Source: Setophaga petechia
Lineage: Eukaryota; Chordata; Aves; Passeriformes; Parulidae
Direction: 5' to 3'
DNA length: 64,000 nucleotides
Assembly: GCA_024362935.1 (NCBI GenBank)
Contig: JANCRA010000019.1
Span: 6,134,501 to 6,198,500 of the forward strand
Positions within the stretch are counted from its first letter, which is position 1. Each line of letters starts with the position of its first letter. A program made the translations under genes and the position numbers. Below the pieces are notes generated by a model. The model worked only from the letters and a program-made list of their open reading frames with translations. It was not told where the DNA came from and did no database searches. Below, piece by piece: positions 54,901 to 63,400 of the stretch.

Positions 54901-56841
54901 GTATACAAGAAATTAGTATAAATATCACAGATTTTAACAGAGAAACAGTAGATCAATAGACCGTTTCTGGTCTTCATTCACCAGCCTTACATATTTAATT
55001 CTAGCTGATGACATCTTAACATTACTGCATATTTTAGACAGTTCTAGACTTTGTCATTAAGACACTTGTAAACAAAGTAAACAAGAATTCACTAATCTGA
55101 TACAGTCACTGATGCCAGCTAACGTAACACACTGTGGCAGCATCCGTGCAAAGGTATAAAAAAGCTTCAGAGTACTAAGTGAATAATATAAGCATAACAG
55201 TTTTTATGTAACCAGCAGGAAGAATAAGTGTTACTGTTACTTGAAAAAGATCATAAAGATCTGTTATTTAAAACAACCACGATTCAGCATGATAACACAA
55301 ATGCATTACAAACCTCTCATGAGTGCATGCCTGTACTTGCCAGCTGTGTTACAGTAACCATTCACCTAGCATCACCCTGGGCTTTAGGAAGATAACCTGG
55401 TCAGTCCATGTACAAGGAAACAGGCGAAGAACCCAATAAAGTCAGTCTTACTAGAAAATGCAAGTCTACACATGCAGATACACAGAATAAGTAGTTACAC
55501 TGCTCAAATGAACAGTCTGATTTTGCACGGTTCAGTTGTTGGAAAGCTTTCGCAAAGAACAATTCAACTGAGCAAAAAGTGGGCCCATAGCAAACTATTA
55601 TGAGCCTGGCATGGCGGCTTAGATGCTGCACCTCACTTATCATGATTTAAAAATGTCATGTCTACATGGATCAGACAGCTTACAGGGGGGTGGACACATC
55701 TGTAAATGACCCAGCAGAAACAGAATGGCTGAAACACTATTTCATGCTCAGTAATAGCCTGACTTTCAGCTGGCTTTAGAGAAGAGCGCACAAAAACAGT
55801 CTGGATAGTCTTTTTTTCAGTCATGAAAATTACAAACAGGAATCCAGGAGAAAGGAAACAATTAATTATAAAAAAAAATCCATGGTAGAAAACTTTCTTA
55901 CCCAATTACTTGCAACACATTCATCACCAACAAACTATGAAGACAGCAGGTGAGCTTGGCCCTTGCTATACCCCCAAGGTCTTGCACATGAGAACAATGA
56001 AAAAGGATACAATGCAAACCTCTCTAAAAAGTATCTATACATTTACAAGATGCTTTTAGAATGCAGTGAAAAAAAATAGAAACAGTAAATTTCTTGGGAC
56101 TTAGCCATGATCCTCTAATAGTGATCATGCTCCAGGCAGATGGGCCTTCAGAAGTTCATGGTTATATATAAAATCATGTAAAATAGTCTGAAGCCTTCCA
56201 ACTTAGCACAAAAACAACTTTTACCCATCTAGCCATGAGACAAAAACCTTCACGCCACTTCTTTAGCATCCAGAAACATTCCAGAGCACACATTTTCTTC
56301 AGGATGAATGTACTGACAAGAGAAAGAACAACCTCCAGAACTCCCTCTATGATGCCAGACAGTAAAAAATAAGCCTTTACTAGAGAAATCCCACATAAAA
56401 ATACTATTCAAAAACAAAAGGGAACAAAAGATCAGAAGCCATTCTGACAGTTTTTCCAAAAATCACCAAACACACCACACTGAGTGAGGAGCAGGTCAGC
56501 CTCTGCCACTATCCCAGAAAGTAACTTCTCTACTCTTTCACACACACAATCACCTGGCAAGGCAATGAAAATGCTCATCATAAAAAAAAAAAAAAAAAAA
56601 AAAAAAGGAAAAAACACACCAAAATTCACTCAAATACCAGAAAACCTAGAGGAAAACTACAATGACATAATAAAAAACCCCCTAATCTTCATCTGTCAAA
56701 TACTTACTAATAAAAGTATACACACTTTTTAATTTAAAACAAACAATACACAATTAATTTACTCTCTTACTTTTGTACAGCAAGTTCAGTATCAAATGTA
56801 AGGGTAGTTCCAGTGTTGACCAAAAATACATATAGCTTCAT
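6863..56841 (-). CDS. RB1CC1: RB1CC1 / FIP200, complete spliced CDS (22 coding exons)
   Basis: Scaffold subunit of the ULK1-ATG13-ATG101 autophagy-initiation complex, acting at cytosolic and ER-associated phagophore sites. Exons, 5' to 3' in the gene: 56841-56771, 54394-54268, 54002-53832, 43704-43502, 42432-41997, 38113-37943, 36157-35973, 35009-34823, 34740-34659, 33814-33753, 32735-32632, 30250-30124, 25083-23168, 19386-19227, 16994-16886, 16766-16526, 14938-14887, 13859-13812, 10836-10778, 9013-8877, 7356-7286, 6940-6863. The total is 4797 nt (1598 aa plus stop). All introns are GT-AG and all phases agree. Identification rests on near-continuous similarity to remembered human FIP200 from the first residues (MKLYVFLVNTG) to the last (WNKKV). 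In order the protein has a ubiquitin-like start, an N-terminal ATG13-binding dimer region (to about 640), an FFAT-like TFDFETI (about 704-710), a long coiled coil (about 800-1480) and the Claw (about 1495-1598). The 22 coding exons, with the giant one 13th, match the known human layout (24 exons, ATG in exon 3). Confidence 0.97.
7286..7356 (-). CDS. RB1CC1: RB1CC1 coding exon 21 (Claw domain)
   Basis: Encodes residues 1550-1573, ASGASRRPWVLGKVMEKEYC then QAKK. The final Lys1573 aligns with human Lys1569, one of the basic residues lining the Claw pocket. The acceptor is CTTTAG|CATCAG, with a second AG 6 nt downstream. The donor is AAG|GTAAGA. Confidence 0.94.
8877..9013 (-). CDS. RB1CC1: RB1CC1 coding exon 20 (Claw domain, tandem donor)
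   Basis: Encodes residues 1504-1549: DFQVGDLVLIILDERHDNYV, then LFTVSPTLYFLHSESLAALD and LKPGEC. This is the core of the Claw. Two in-frame donors lie 9 nt apart: CCAG|GTGAGT (exon end 8886) and TGTG|GTAAGT (exon end 8877). The distal one gives LKPGEC-ASGASRR, matching human GEG-ASGASRR, so it was used for the main CDS. The proximal one omits three residues. The acceptor is CCCTAG. Confidence 0.94.
10778..10836 (-). CDS. RB1CC1: RB1CC1 coding exon 19
   Basis: Encodes residues 1485-1503, MSQSMSSVSSRHSEKIAIR, plus two bases of Asp. It is the Ser-rich hinge and first strand leading into the Claw. The acceptor is TTTTTATAG and the donor is GA|GTAAGT. Confidence 0.94.
13812..13859 (-). CDS. RB1CC1: RB1CC1 coding exon 18
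   Basis: A 48-nt micro-exon in phase 0 at both ends, encoding residues 1469-1484 (TLQLKEEENKRLNQRL). This is the last coiled-coil turns before the Claw. Its removal would keep frame. The acceptor is TTCTTTTAG and the donor is TTG|GTAAGT. Confidence 0.93.
14599..14631. repeat. Perfect inverted repeat, 13-bp arms, 7-nt loop
   Basis: Left arm TGATCTGTCACTC (14599-14611), loop CTAAAAA, right arm GAGTGACAGATCA (14619-14631). It lies in the intron between coding exons 17 and 18, about 255 nt from the exon 17 donor. Confidence 0.95.
14887..14938 (-). CDS. RB1CC1: RB1CC1 coding exon 17
   Basis: A 52-nt micro-exon encoding residues 1451-1468, ENVHMSEEKQRIMLLER after a junction His. Human has Gln at the junction and one extra Leu after Met. 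The acceptor is TTTTTTAG and the donor is AGA|GTGAGT. Confidence 0.92.
16526..16766 (-). CDS. RB1CC1: RB1CC1 coding exon 16 (leucine-zipper region)
   Basis: Encodes residues 1371-1450, from DLIETLSEDRARLLEEKKKL to METSMMAV, plus two bases. The first part is the Leu-zipper-like end of the coiled coil. The second part, after LRSSNFSPSTY, is a variable Ala/Cys-rich linker before the Claw. The acceptor is TGTCATAG and the donor is CA|GTAAGT. Confidence 0.94.
16886..16994 (-). CDS. RB1CC1: RB1CC1 coding exon 15
   Basis: Encodes residues 1335-1370, from TNFNTVLAREKMKKENIIND to QQQEKDK, plus one base. The acceptor is TTTTCAG and the donor is G|GTAAGC. The coiled coil continues. The intron to the next exon is only 119 nt. 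Confidence 0.94.
17806..17899. repeat. 26-bp direct repeat flanking an AT-dinucleotide core
   Basis: CTTTGTTACATGTCTGCATA, then ACAAAA (from 17806) recurs from 17874 as CTTTGTTATATGTCTACATA, then ACAAAA. The copies differ by two transitions and are separated by an AT/CATATA tract. Intron between coding exons 14 and 15. Confidence 0.85.
18721..18766. repeat. Short direct repeat, 30-nt spacing
   Basis: TTTGAACCTCAAAATAC at 18721 recurs at 18751 as TTTGAACCTCAAAACAC, one change in 17. Intron between coding exons 14 and 15. Confidence 0.8.
18802..18836. repeat. Perfect inverted repeat, 15-bp arms, 5-nt loop
   Basis: Left arm GAAATACTAACTGAT (18802-18816), loop TCCAG, right arm ATCAGTTAGTATTTC (18822-18836). 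It lies in the intron between coding exons 14 and 15 and would fold as an RNA hairpin. Confidence 0.95.
19227..19386 (-). CDS. RB1CC1: RB1CC1 coding exon 14
   Basis: Encodes the end of Ser1281 through residue 1334: a short Ser/Pro/Ala/Glu linker (PPAESSAES), then NLVAELQEKLQEEKMKFLEQ to NIRTSLTAEQQ. This is coiled coil resuming after a break. The linker appears about five residues shorter than the human one. The acceptor is CTTTTAAG and the donor is CAG|GTAAAG. Confidence 0.93.
23168..25083 (-). CDS. RB1CC1: RB1CC1 coding exon 13, giant coiled-coil exon
   Basis: A 1916-nt exon encoding residues 643-1280 plus two bases. It starts with a Ser/Thr/Pro-rich disordered linker (ASNSQASPQSATTPRT...). 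It then carries TFDFETI (about 704-710), matching the FFAT-like motif used by FIP200 to bind ER VAP proteins, and the conserved SDFMSAVNEFVIEEN and ESLYSSVINAIDSRR blocks. From about residue 800 onward it is nearly uninterrupted coiled coil, rich in Glu, Lys, Leu and Gln. The acceptor is TTGTAG. The donor was placed at CAGAG|GTACTG because only this keeps frame with the next exon; a competing GTAAGA lies 5 nt downstream. Confidence 0.95.
30124..30250 (-). CDS. RB1CC1: RB1CC1 coding exon 12
   Basis: Encodes the end of Arg600 through residue 642: VPILCDFEPLHQHVRALHNL to TITDLLNEQK. This is the end of the N-terminal scaffold domain. The acceptor is TTTTTAAG. The donor AAG|GTATTT is weak at +4 to +6. 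Confidence 0.94.
32632..32735 (-). CDS. RB1CC1: RB1CC1 coding exon 11
   Basis: Encodes residues 566-599: TRKPRRFDSELPDISL, then SDLQFLQSFCPSEVQPLL, plus two bases of Arg. The basic KPRR here aligns with KPRK, the nuclear-localisation-like motif described for human FIP200. The acceptor is TTCTTTACAG and the donor is AG|GTAAGG. Confidence 0.94.
32958..33025 (-). repeat. Short CR1 LINE scrap
   Basis: AGTAGAATAGAGTATTCCAG, then CTGGAAGGGAATTAC, then ATCTAGTCCAAATTCCTCC resembles the terminal segment of CR1 (reverse complement). It is heavily decayed and sits in the intron between coding exons 10 and 11. Confidence 0.6.
33753..33814 (-). CDS. RB1CC1: RB1CC1 coding exon 10
   Basis: A 62-nt exon encoding residues 545-565, KSFLRNRLFRGLDSWPPSFC, after the completing two bases of Arg. 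The acceptor is TTCTCTTCAG and the donor is TGT|GTATGT. Tryptophan and paired prolines are conserved with human. Confidence 0.94.
34659..34740 (-). CDS. RB1CC1: RB1CC1 coding exon 9
   Basis: Encodes residues 518-544, WAGALIKDGKHLYEAEKAKR then ESFGKLF, plus one base of the next Arg codon. The acceptor is CCCTTTCACAG and the donor is A|GTAAGT. It is 82 nt long and begins in phase 0. Confidence 0.95.
34823..35009 (-). CDS. RB1CC1: RB1CC1 coding exon 8
   Basis: Encodes the rest of Lys455 through residue 517: WCCFVMLHADQDGEKLQALL to VEVVRRKMFIKHYRE. The acceptor is TTTTGTAG and the donor is GAG|GTAAGT. Only an 82-nt intron separates it from the next exon. Confidence 0.95.
35801..35854. repeat. 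Two-copy tandem 27-bp duplication
   Basis: Units 35801-35827 and 35828-35854 abut exactly and differ at only two positions. Each contains GGAATATATACTA. It lies in the intron between coding exons 7 and 8, about 120 nt from the exon 7 donor. Confidence 0.9.
35973..36157 (-). CDS. RB1CC1: RB1CC1 coding exon 7
   Basis: Encodes residues 394-454, from GFLANQKRAENLKDPSVLPD to NNLQVRL, plus two bases of a Lys codon. The acceptor is CTTCCTCTAG and the donor is AA|GTAAGT. It is nearly identical to remembered human FIP200 and helical. Confidence 0.95.
37943..38113 (-). CDS. RB1CC1: RB1CC1 coding exon 6
   Basis: Encodes residues 337-393, from LDPRIIQPFLAECRQTIAKL to NEQKELAQ. It is 171 nt, in phase 0 at both ends. 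The acceptor is TTTTTTTAG and the donor is CAG|GTAATA. Helical part of the N-terminal ATG13-binding dimer region. Confidence 0.95.
41997..42432 (-). CDS. RB1CC1: RB1CC1 coding exon 5
   Basis: Encodes the end of codon 191 through residue 336: LGSAVSIMAKIPLLECLTRH, then an acidic variable linker, then FNVSLLDWINVQDRPNDVES to MSR. The conserved ends flank a divergent low-complexity middle, typical of the loop in the N-terminal domain. The acceptor is unusual: six A residues separate the pyrimidine run from the AG (TTTTTCAAAAAAG). The donor is AGG|GTAAGT. Confidence 0.94.
43502..43704 (-). CDS. RB1CC1: RB1CC1 coding exon 4
   Basis: Encodes residues 124-190, beginning EMYEVAKKLCSFCEGLVHDE and ending DDIKLKLT, plus two bases of codon 191. 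The acceptor is TTTTTTCAG and the donor is CA|GTAGGT. It lies downstream of the largest intron in the window (43705-53831). Confidence 0.95.
43705..53831 (-). other. RB1CC1: Largest intron (10.1 kb), between coding exons 3 and 4
   Basis: Holds the G19 tract at 50506-50524, a second G run of 9 at 50647-50655 and a short 9-bp palindrome at 45066-45084. No CR1 copy or exon-like block was recognised; open frames are short and lack similarity. Confidence 0.75.
50506..50524 (+). repeat. Poly-G tract (19 G)
   Basis: Uninterrupted 19-nt G homopolymer on the plus strand, giving C19 in the RB1CC1 pre-mRNA. It is long enough for an intramolecular G-quadruplex on the plus strand. Length may be affected by sequencing or assembly. 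Confidence 0.9.
53832..54002 (-). CDS. RB1CC1: RB1CC1 coding exon 3
   Basis: Encodes residues 67-123, beginning DTNPIFLFNKEMILCERPP and ending VASRTQLAV. It is 171 nt, in phase 0 at both ends. The acceptor is GTGTAG and the donor is GTG|GTAAGT. The intron between this exon and coding exon 2 is only 265 nt. Part of the N-terminal scaffold region. Confidence 0.95.
54268..54394 (-). CDS. RB1CC1: RB1CC1 coding exon 2
   Basis: Encodes residues 24-66: VADLKYAIQTKYKIAIQHQ, then LVVSGGECMAPDRRVCSYSAGT. This completes the ubiquitin-like N-terminal segment. The acceptor is an uninterrupted T run ending in CAG and the donor is ACA|GTAAGT. Length is 127 nt, entering with one base of codon 24 and leaving in phase 0. 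Confidence 0.95.
54395..56770 (-). other. RB1CC1: Intron between coding exons 1 and 2
   Basis: A25 tract at 56582-56606, which is U25 in the pre-mRNA, starting about 165 nt after the 5' splice site. Nothing else was recognised. Confidence 0.7.
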
Positions 56842-56880
56842 GATGATTTCTTTAGGTCTCTGAAGTTTTAACTTCCACCG
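56771..56880 (-). CDS. RB1CC1: RB1CC1 coding exon 1 (start codon)
   Basis: The ATG is at 56841-56839, with A at -3. The exon encodes residues 1-23 (MKLYVFLVNTGTT..., ending ELAVQ) plus two bases of codon 24, and has donor GTAAGA. This is the beginning of the ubiquitin-like fold of FIP200. The 39 nt at 56842-56880 are 5'UTR, with the acceptor placed at TTTTAG (56881). A weaker alternative acceptor, CTTCAG, lies 21 nt further in. The start is secure because it matches the family N-terminus exactly. Confidence 0.93.
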
Positions 56881-58924
56881 CTAAAATCATTTAGAAACTG
56901 AAACAAAAATGTCAAATGTTAGTTTCACAGGAGTTATGAAAAAGACAGACATATGTTTTCAAAAATACTCTTTCAGATATATAATCTGTGAATACATCAG
57001 TGCTCACATTCCACAGTTCTTTATTTGTTACCAAAGACAGAGATGTTGTTCCTCTTGCCAGAAACATGGGCAAGGTAACATGAAAACATACATATGCACA
57101 TACAAACAGTTAGGAGAATACATGAGAATATACACTGAGAAGAATAAAAGAAACTAAATTAGAAAAACACAAGAAAATATGACTTCCAAATGCAGAAGCC
57201 ATCATCCCAGATAATTTCCTGGCTTTTCTCAATTATGAAATAGCTTTTAAAACCCCAGGTAGTAATTTCCAGACATCTTTTTTAGATTTTACAAACAGCA
57301 ATACAATTTAGTAACTCCTCAACTTACAGCTACTAAGTCTACCTGCTAACTGCCATCCCTATCCATACTTTTTCCCTCAGAAATTGAAGCACAGGCAAAA
57401 GAAAAAAAAAAGGAAAAAAAAAGAAAGAAGGCAAAATTCCTTTTTGTATTTCATTACAATAAGTAACAGCTTTAAAAATCTTCTATTCTATTATCAGCAT
57501 TAGCTAAATCTGTAGCTTCTTTCTTTGTTACTGATAGCAAACATGAAGTATTCAAGCAAGAAGGTCAACACATATTTTCAGTCCTGTGCCCGACAAGAAC
57601 CTGGATGAGTAACTCTATGCATGTGTTTTTCCAGTGTATGTGACAGATGAAAAACTTTAACCAGCCTCATCAAGCACTGAGCTTTAATTTGAGATTCTAT
57701 TACTGAAGTACTTCACACTCCTGAGCCTTTTTCTCTTCTCCTTAGGAGCTAGGAAGCTTATGAGTAATTTCCACCACACTACCAAAGCTGCTGCAGAAAT
57801 ACAAGCACTACAGTCACTAATGACCTGAGATTTTTATGTGGAAGGAATTACAGAAAGTTAAGCTATAAGTTTTAGCCATTAAGCAATATTTTTATATAAT
57901 TATAAAAATTACTTTTTGGATTAAATTACTACACAGGTAATATAAGTCGTCCCTTTTTCCTTGAAATATTAACAGGACACACATGCAGTGTCCATGCAGA
58001 TAATCATATTACTCAAAAATTAGTCTGAATGTGCATTTATCTCTTTGTCCAGACATAGAAAAATAACAAACATGCCATTAAGATGAGGAGGGGGGAGAGG
58101 TTTTATGACAATATTTATTCCAGAAATCATTACAGTTTGCTTACAAAAGAGCAGCTGTCCACATGCTTTTCAAGCTTTAACTATAGACCGAGTTAAAATA
58201 CGTATTTTTACAAAAAGGTTTCAGAAACAGAAGCATATTAAATAAAAAAGGACCAGTTAAATAATTTGATCTGAAGAGAGTTTTGTTGTCCTTACACCTG
58301 AACTCTACTGTACCCAGCGGCACCAACTTCATTTTGAATCAGAAAAAGAACATACTCTATAAACTAAGCTATTAGACAGGTAAAAACTGCTGAACACCAA
58401 GAATAAAGTAAAAGTTTTTGATTTTATTAATAAATTGTCTGGACCATGTTTCAGAATTATCAGTCTCATGCACACTCTTCTTTTCCCAAAGGGTATTCAT
58501 GACTATGATCCAGGTAGAATTAGAAACAAGGATTAAATAATACAATGTTTCATGCACAGACCACATGACAAAAAAAAAAAAAAGAAACTCTTTTCCATCT
58601 AAGCATAGTAAAAGGCAAAGGCTTGTACAGTACCTAGCTTTCACATGAACATTACTACCCAAGCTAAAGTAATACTCAAGAGAGAATGTGTCCAAGACAC
58701 ACACATAGCAAAATTTTAATCAAGCATTTACCCATCCATACCATAACAATAAACCTAACTAAAACATAGAAAGAAGAAACATTATTAAGATCAACAGTAT
58801 TTATGACAGCATCTGCCATACATCAGAAGTCTCCAACTTTTTAACTTCTGACAAAGAAAGAATTACCTTCAGGCATTATACAGAGCTACCGCCTTCTTCA
58901 AATTCAAGCACACATTCACTTTAC
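56881..58924 (-). other. RB1CC1: Intron between the putative 5'UTR exon and coding exon 1
   Basis: Holds a purine-rich low-complexity patch at about 57396-57432 and A-rich runs near 58569. No coding or structured RNA element was recognised. Confidence 0.5.
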
Positions 58925-58975
58925 TTGATTTTTGGCAACAGAGTAGCATGGCTGTTCAAAGCCAGAGAAGATGAT
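58925..58975 (-). other. RB1CC1: Putative non-coding 5'UTR exon of RB1CC1
   Basis: On the minus strand a pyrimidine-rich tract ending TTTTCAG (AG at 58977-58976) precedes a 51-nt block, followed by donor GTAAAGT (58924-58918). Human RB1CC1 has non-coding exons before the ATG exon, so an exon is expected here. The block contains an ATG (58949-58947) whose frame would run into the next exon and stop 10 nt before the real start. This is a splice-signal prediction; there is no transcript evidence. Confidence 0.5.
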
Positions 58976-60426
58976 CTGAAAAGAAAAGATTCAGAATGCA
59001 ATTATTACGAAAATGTCAGGATTTTATGATCATAATTGCATTTAATACAGAAATCAGTGTATGCTAATGCCAGAAGAATAATTATGTGGAAGTTGTTTGG
59101 GGTTTTGTGAATTAACAATGCTCTCCAGTCCCAAGTCTGCCCAGATCTGCAATATGTCTGAATACTTCTGCTCATCATTTTTGTTTAAAATAATTGTTAA
59201 TCATAATTTTGAGTGTTTACAAGGACAGAAATTTAGTTCATTACAAAGAACTGTTTGCTTTTTCATTAACTGAAATTATTTTCAGCACTTGTGCAGAATG
59301 CTGGTACAGTGATGCTGAGAGCAATAGAGAAAGTCTTAACAATGCAATTTATCTAAGAAAATTCAGCATTATAAGGTATGCATGCTACTGCTGTTGAATG
59401 AACAGTCTTATCCAGCAGCTGCCTCCAACAGATTCCTTCAAGAACCAGCATCACCTTCCTTACCTGACACGTTACCTATTTCGCTAAGCCATTCACCTAC
59501 TTTTAAAGCATGTGTTAGATTTATTGATTCTATTTTTTTAAATAAACTGAAGATGTTACCACTCCCAGACTGTCACTACATCTTGGCCAGGGGCTTCCTC
59601 TCCCAGAACTGCTTCTTACACTACTGCTTCTTAAACTACAAAATGAGCCAGATAGCAAAGGTGACCTTTTTTAAGCTACCCAAAGGAGAAGGAGCCCTGG
59701 CAAAGAACATGTGGGTGACCTGTTGGGCTCAGGGCAGTGAAGCAAGTGCACAAATTCCAGACTGCAAACAAACATTATTTCTATCATGTTAATGCCCGAG
59801 CAAGCTTTCTGAGAAGATGATCAGGCACTATAAAGGGTGATAATCCATTACTAAAAATAGCCTTGCTGAAGCCTGAAAACCATTAGAACATGTAAATGAT
59901 TTTACACAACCTGCGCTACTACAGACAAATCAAAAACACTCCACCCTACATTCTAAAACCTTAATAAATGAAAAAATTATTTTATTGTCATGGAATAGAA
60001 GAATTATCTTCCTCCCTTTTGTCCACTCCCTCATCAAACCCATGCAAAATGCACACAAAACATTTTATCAGAAGCAAAGGTACAATAAAAGGGAAATAAC
60101 CAGTGTGCTTAAGTGCTACCATTAAAAAAAACTGTAATTGAACTGTCCTCCTCCTGTTTAGCTAACAGCAGTCAGTAGCTGTATTTGAACAAAATGAATT
60201 TATGAATACTTGCCTTAGGTCAAAGTAATGCACATTAACACAAAACTGCTGAAATACTTCTGCCACAAACCAGGAATACAACACAATAATCTCTTGCCTT
60301 GTAATTGCTTTGCAACCACTAAGACAGAAAAAACAGGTGCTCTTTCTTTACCCAACATCTCATCAAATCATGCTGGGGGAAAAGAACTACACTAACACAG
60401 GTAGGATAAATTTGTATTAAATTACT

Positions 60427-60459
<33 letters not shown>

Positions 60460-63400
60460 AGATAGAATTCAAAAATTCCACTAAATTTACCTACTCTCAA
60501 GGAAGAGGGGAATGATGTAAAGTAAAGTTCCAGAGAATATATGCTTTAAGCAGCAACCTTTTCTGCAGATTCACTGATGTCCAACAAACACATGCTGTCC
60601 TTCCTCCCTTCAGCAGGAACTATGTCAACTGCCTCTCTCCAGCTGCCTGTCATCACAGCTTTGGAAGAAAACTAATTTTGAGAGCTCTCTCTATAGGTCT
60701 TGCATCTCTGGACAACATCTGCCTCACTGTGTTCAAAGTTACAGGGGGTACGCATGAAAACCTATCACAGTTGCCTAAGTTTCTTTTCTTTCAAAGGTCA
60801 GGTTATTGCTGATTGTTACAGGCAAGGTCAGCTACATATCACAAATTAGCCTTTAAGTTTGTTCCCAATATTCCAGAATCATCCAGCAGTAACACAAGTT
60901 CTTAACATAATCACGGAGTGAAAGTCACACCATCAAGTTACAACAGAATATATCCATACACATTTTGCTCTTCTTCTGTTTGTATTACCACAACAGGCCA
61001 TTAGGAGAGTATCAGGCTTTACTGATTCATTTTTAGATTTAAACTCTTAGGTAGTGTTACAAGTTTCAAGGCTTTTATAATGTTACGTAGCTGAAATTAT
61101 TTTCATGTGTTTTAACAGAGGTTCAACAGCTACACAATTTGACAGCTACTGAAGACAGAGCTGCTACCTATGTAATCAAACAAAACCACAAACAACTAAT
61201 CCACTCAGATTATTTGTTTAAATTATGTGACTTGCAGCATTAAATTCATACTATCATATAAACTAGATCCTTCACACTATGTCATAGAAGTCTGTATGAC
61301 CAACTGTCATGAATTATCAGTAATACAAAAAAAAAAAAATAGCTGAACATTTGAAATTTTCTTTAACAGCTGACAGAATATGGTAGGCATAAATAAAAGA
61401 AAATAAATGAGATGACAAGAATGTAAGAATGGCACAAAGTATAAAAAGTTTCCACAATTAATTGAAAATATGTATAGTGTCACATTAAGAAATAAGACAC
61501 CAAAACCAGCCATGAATACATTGTGCTGGTTCCAACATATTTCACTGCTCTACACTCTATATTGCAATGCAATTACTGCAATCTTTTCTTGTGTAATATA
61601 AACTCTTCAACAACCAAGTGCTTTTGAAGTCAGTGTTGATCAATACTTTCAACACGTGCTGTTTACAAGCATTCAGATGTTTCTTGGCTCAGAACTTGCT
61701 CATTGTTACATCTGTAAAAGGAAATTAATGTCTGCTTACAGACTCTTACTGTAATTACAGCAGAGGCATTACAGGTTTCACACCACCCTACATATAATCC
61801 TATGGCTACATTAACCATCCATTTCTGTCCTTAAATGCAGAATCCCTACTTCTAATTACCTAATGTTGACTGCTCCATTGTTTCATGGTACAATTCTTTC
61901 CAACTTCACAAATTCAAACACTGAATCATGGCATTCAGAGCAGGACAAAGACAGAAATCAACATTTATGCTGTTTGGGTTTAATGGGACATTAATCAACT
62001 TCACTTTGGTCATTAAATTCCCTGTGTTATCTTAATTGTTCATGTTCATGCTTCCGAAATCTCATTTCCCATACTTCCTTTATAATATGGATTACGAATT
62101 AAACTTGAGCAAACAGAGATACTGATAAATTTTTCTTTAACACCATAAAATTTAAACTGAACTATGCCAAAGTAATGGTTTTCCTTTAAACCCAGAGGTG
62201 TGAAATTCCATCCACAACAGCAACACACAAGCAGTACATGGTATCTTGCTTTTTGTTCCCAGGGAAGAGCACCCGGGAAGTGTGGCTCCACATCTGTATG
62301 CTAAGTGTTGTACTCATCAATGCTTCCTCTGCCAGGCCAGATAGAACCAAGAGGCCCAAATTCTTTTCCCCTCGTGTGTATCTCCAGGTCAAAACGGGCT
62401 CAAGCCTGAAAGCAGACAGAACTAGTTGAATTACCTGATCAAGGCAAGACTGTTCACTCAGTGCCTGCATTTTCCCACTGCTACTACACATTCACATATT
62501 TCTGTGTGATCACCATCTGTATGTGGCTGATAAAGAAGTTTTACTTCCCCTACTGCAGAAGCACTGAGGCTACACTACAGGTTAACAGTGTCTCCTATAT
62601 GAGTCATAAATGTTACCCCCAATTACCAGGGTCAGGAGTCTCACAGGACACCACCACAGAATTTCTGACTGTTGAAATGGCAATTCATCTGAGGTAAAGG
62701 CTGACAAGTCCGTGACATGCTTAAAAAGACTCAAGTGCTGTTCATCATTCAGTAAATATCTTATCTGGGTAACATCTCCCCTCAAGGCAAATATACCTTT
62801 ATTACCTCTCAAGATGGAGTCAATTTTGGAGCACATTACCATGTTATTAAATTGTGCTTCATTTCCATACCACAAATCTTAAGGTTTGCCTCTCAGATGC
62901 TACAGTTTCTGTGATTTCACCTTTCAGAGCAGGATTTCCTGCTTCACCTCAACTTAATAATAGACTCTATAATAGACAAAGGTACAAGACCAGGGCAGAA
63001 TATTCCTTACAATTCATTTTGTCTCATTCTATAAATCTGCCTTCTACCTCCACTTCCTTTGTTTTTTCCAAGTGCCCTTCTCAAAAAACGCTCTCTTGCT
63101 TCAACTTGCAGACCCCAGCAGCACAGTATTTTATAGCACATAAATCAAAGGAAAATGAAAATAGAAACTGAAGCTAAATTTAATGCAACTAACACCTTTC
63201 TTAATGTCAGTTGGAAGATCCTCTCCAAAAGTAGGCTTCAAGGACCTTTCTTCAATACTGCAACCTAATGCATCTAACCAGAAATACCTTACTTTTGCAG
63301 AATATTACTACTACCACGAAGAAGGAATAGAAAGAATAGAAATTATGACCTCATTGTGAGGGCACACATTCTTTACTAATGCTTTATGCAACAGAAATGG

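Larger units (their letters stand above)
6941..56770 (-). other. RB1CC1: Remaining RB1CC1 introns, nothing further recognised
   Basis: Introns at 7357-8876, 9014-10777, 10837-13811, 13860-14886, 14939-16525, 16995-19226, 19387-23167, 25084-30123, 30251-32631, 32736-33752, 33815-34658, 35010-35972, 36158-37942, 38114-41996 and 42433-43501 show only AT-rich single-copy-looking sequence, apart from the repeats listed separately. The shortest introns are 34741-34822 (82 nt), 16767-16885 (119 nt) and 54003-54267 (265 nt). Open frames up to about 125 codons occur on both strands without recognisable similarity. Confidence 0.6.

Noticed and set aside
59382..59792. 136-codon plus-strand frame
   Set aside because: Begins at an arbitrary ATG, no domain or signal recognised. 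Kept only as unexplained sequence.
60428..60457. A30 tract as the tail of a processed pseudogene or SINE
   Set aside because: No recognisable body, AATAAA-type end or target-site duplication around it.
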